DNA of 64,000 bases from Biomphalaria glabrata. Taxonomy: Eukaryota > Mollusca > Gastropoda > Planorbidae. Below the pieces are notes generated by a model, which searched no databases, was not told the DNA's origin, and worked only from the letters and a program-made list of their open reading frames with translations. Below, one piece after another: positions 62,976 to 64,000 of the stretch. Location: NCBI RefSeq assembly GCF_947242115.1, contig NC_074728.1, positions 4,584,701-4,648,700 on the forward strand. Reading direction: 5' to 3'. The translations under genes and the position numbers were made by a program. The stretch's first letter is position 1; the number at the start of each line of letters is the position of its first letter.

Positions 62976-64000
62976 CAGATGTGAGAATGTGAACAGTCGG
63001 CCATAGAAACAGATGACCTTGACATCATTGGCCATGTAGATCATAAGAATGGCCGGCCTTAGGCATAGGCAGACCAGATAGTGGAGTCTCACATAGGGTT
63101 TATGGTTGTGTTTTTTAGAGTAGAAATAGTGAAACTTGTCCCCAATGTTACTGTTGAAGTACATTCTGTTTCTAAAAAATTACGTAATTTTTTTATTTTT
63201 TTTTAAATTCACATCACATGACTAAAAAGTCAAAAGGTCAGCCCTGTCATTAGGTCTAAAAAGGGGACTTTACTTATTTAACAATAAGCCCAATAGAAAT
63301 ACACTATACAAGTATATCTAGAATCTACACTCTTCACAAACAAATAAAAAACAATTGTTAGATGGCTCATTGACACTCATATATTATTTAGAATATCATT
63401 CGTCAAGGACCGTAACTCAACTAGAAACAAGACGAACCATTTTAATGGTAACAGTAGAAATCTAAAATTAATTATATATAATACCTCTAAAACAGGGGAT
63501 CTCAAACTGTGGTCCGCGAAATTCTCACATATGCCAGCGGCTTTAGAAAAATGCTATTCGGGATGACAAATCCGGATGCTTTTTTTTGGTGTGGTCCGCT
63601 AATATCATATCGCTTTTACAGTGGTCCCTAAATTAAAAACGTTTGAGTACCTCTGCTGTAAAAGATATAATCATTAAAACAGGTGATACTGAAATGGAAT
63701 TTCGATTAGCGCTCTAGGCAGTGGACACCAAAATGTTCATTCCTACAATGTACGTATATAGCCTACACACAAAAAATAGCTTTCAATATACAAAAGAAAA
63801 ATTAACTTAGGAATGTCAAGCGTTCAAGTCTCTCTATGCAATAATATTTTTTTTAATAACTGACACACGAGATGGTTTTTTTTTTATTATTTTTTGCGTA
63901 TGTATTTTGTTGAGTCAACATCCTGGTTGAAGGAACACTTTCTCCCGGATATGGATCTACATTTGTGTTGGCAGAGTGAGAATTCAGACCAAGTTTTTTT
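62976..64000. other. Intergenic with SINE and hAT-like scraps
   Basis: 62998-63050 is the 3' end of SINE family A (GGCCATAGAAACAGATGACC). 63490-63660 has inverted ends ACAGGGGATCTCAAACTGTG-GTCC and AACGTTTGAGTACCTCTGCTGT, an hAT-like MITE of a different subfamily. No gene. Confidence 0.5.

Overview
The window looks like nuclear DNA of a heterobranch gastropod, probably a planorbid-type freshwater snail (Biomphalaria/Bulinus kind). The signs are low GC, many AGATCTAGA-type words, spliced genes for small secreted C-type lectins, a receptor with galactose-binding-like and EGF-like domains, an ankyrin/SOCS-box protein, and a heavy load of LINE, SINE and MITE fragments and minisatellites. The organism call is inference from sequence style only. 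Most of the window is non-coding.

Layout. 4476-14459, minus strand: the 3' part of a membrane receptor gene in six exons, all joined by phase-1 introns (EGF-like; two galactose-binding-like domains; EGF-like; one transmembrane helix; short tail). Its 5' exons were not found. Two introns carry minisatellites that start exactly at the 5' splice site and repeat it. 21965-25555, plus strand: a long ankyrin-repeat gene in one exon with a SOCS-box-like end. It carries one in-frame UAG and a one-base frame slip near the C-terminus but is otherwise open. 35176-45293 and 52196-59247, plus strand: two tandem paralogous C-type lectin genes, each with four exons, a signal peptide and the same phase-1 introns. 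Both are intact by my reading (169 and 161 residues).

Between and inside these genes lie LINE fragments of at least four kinds, four or five tRNA-like SINE families, hAT-like and other MITEs, a probable foldback element (26279-27786), fossil LTR-element pieces (a gag-like fragment and two solo LTRs with 5-bp target duplications) and about twenty tandem arrays. Several arrays can be traced to their seed: two to exon/intron borders of the receptor gene and two to LINE reverse transcriptase sequence.

The receptor and the lectins are of kinds often tied to recognition of self and non-self in molluscs, and the ankyrin/SOCS protein to protein-protein contact or ubiquitin ligase targeting. Nothing in the sequence shows that they work together. 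All coordinates of spliced genes come from reading splice signals and phase by eye; no transcript or database search was available.
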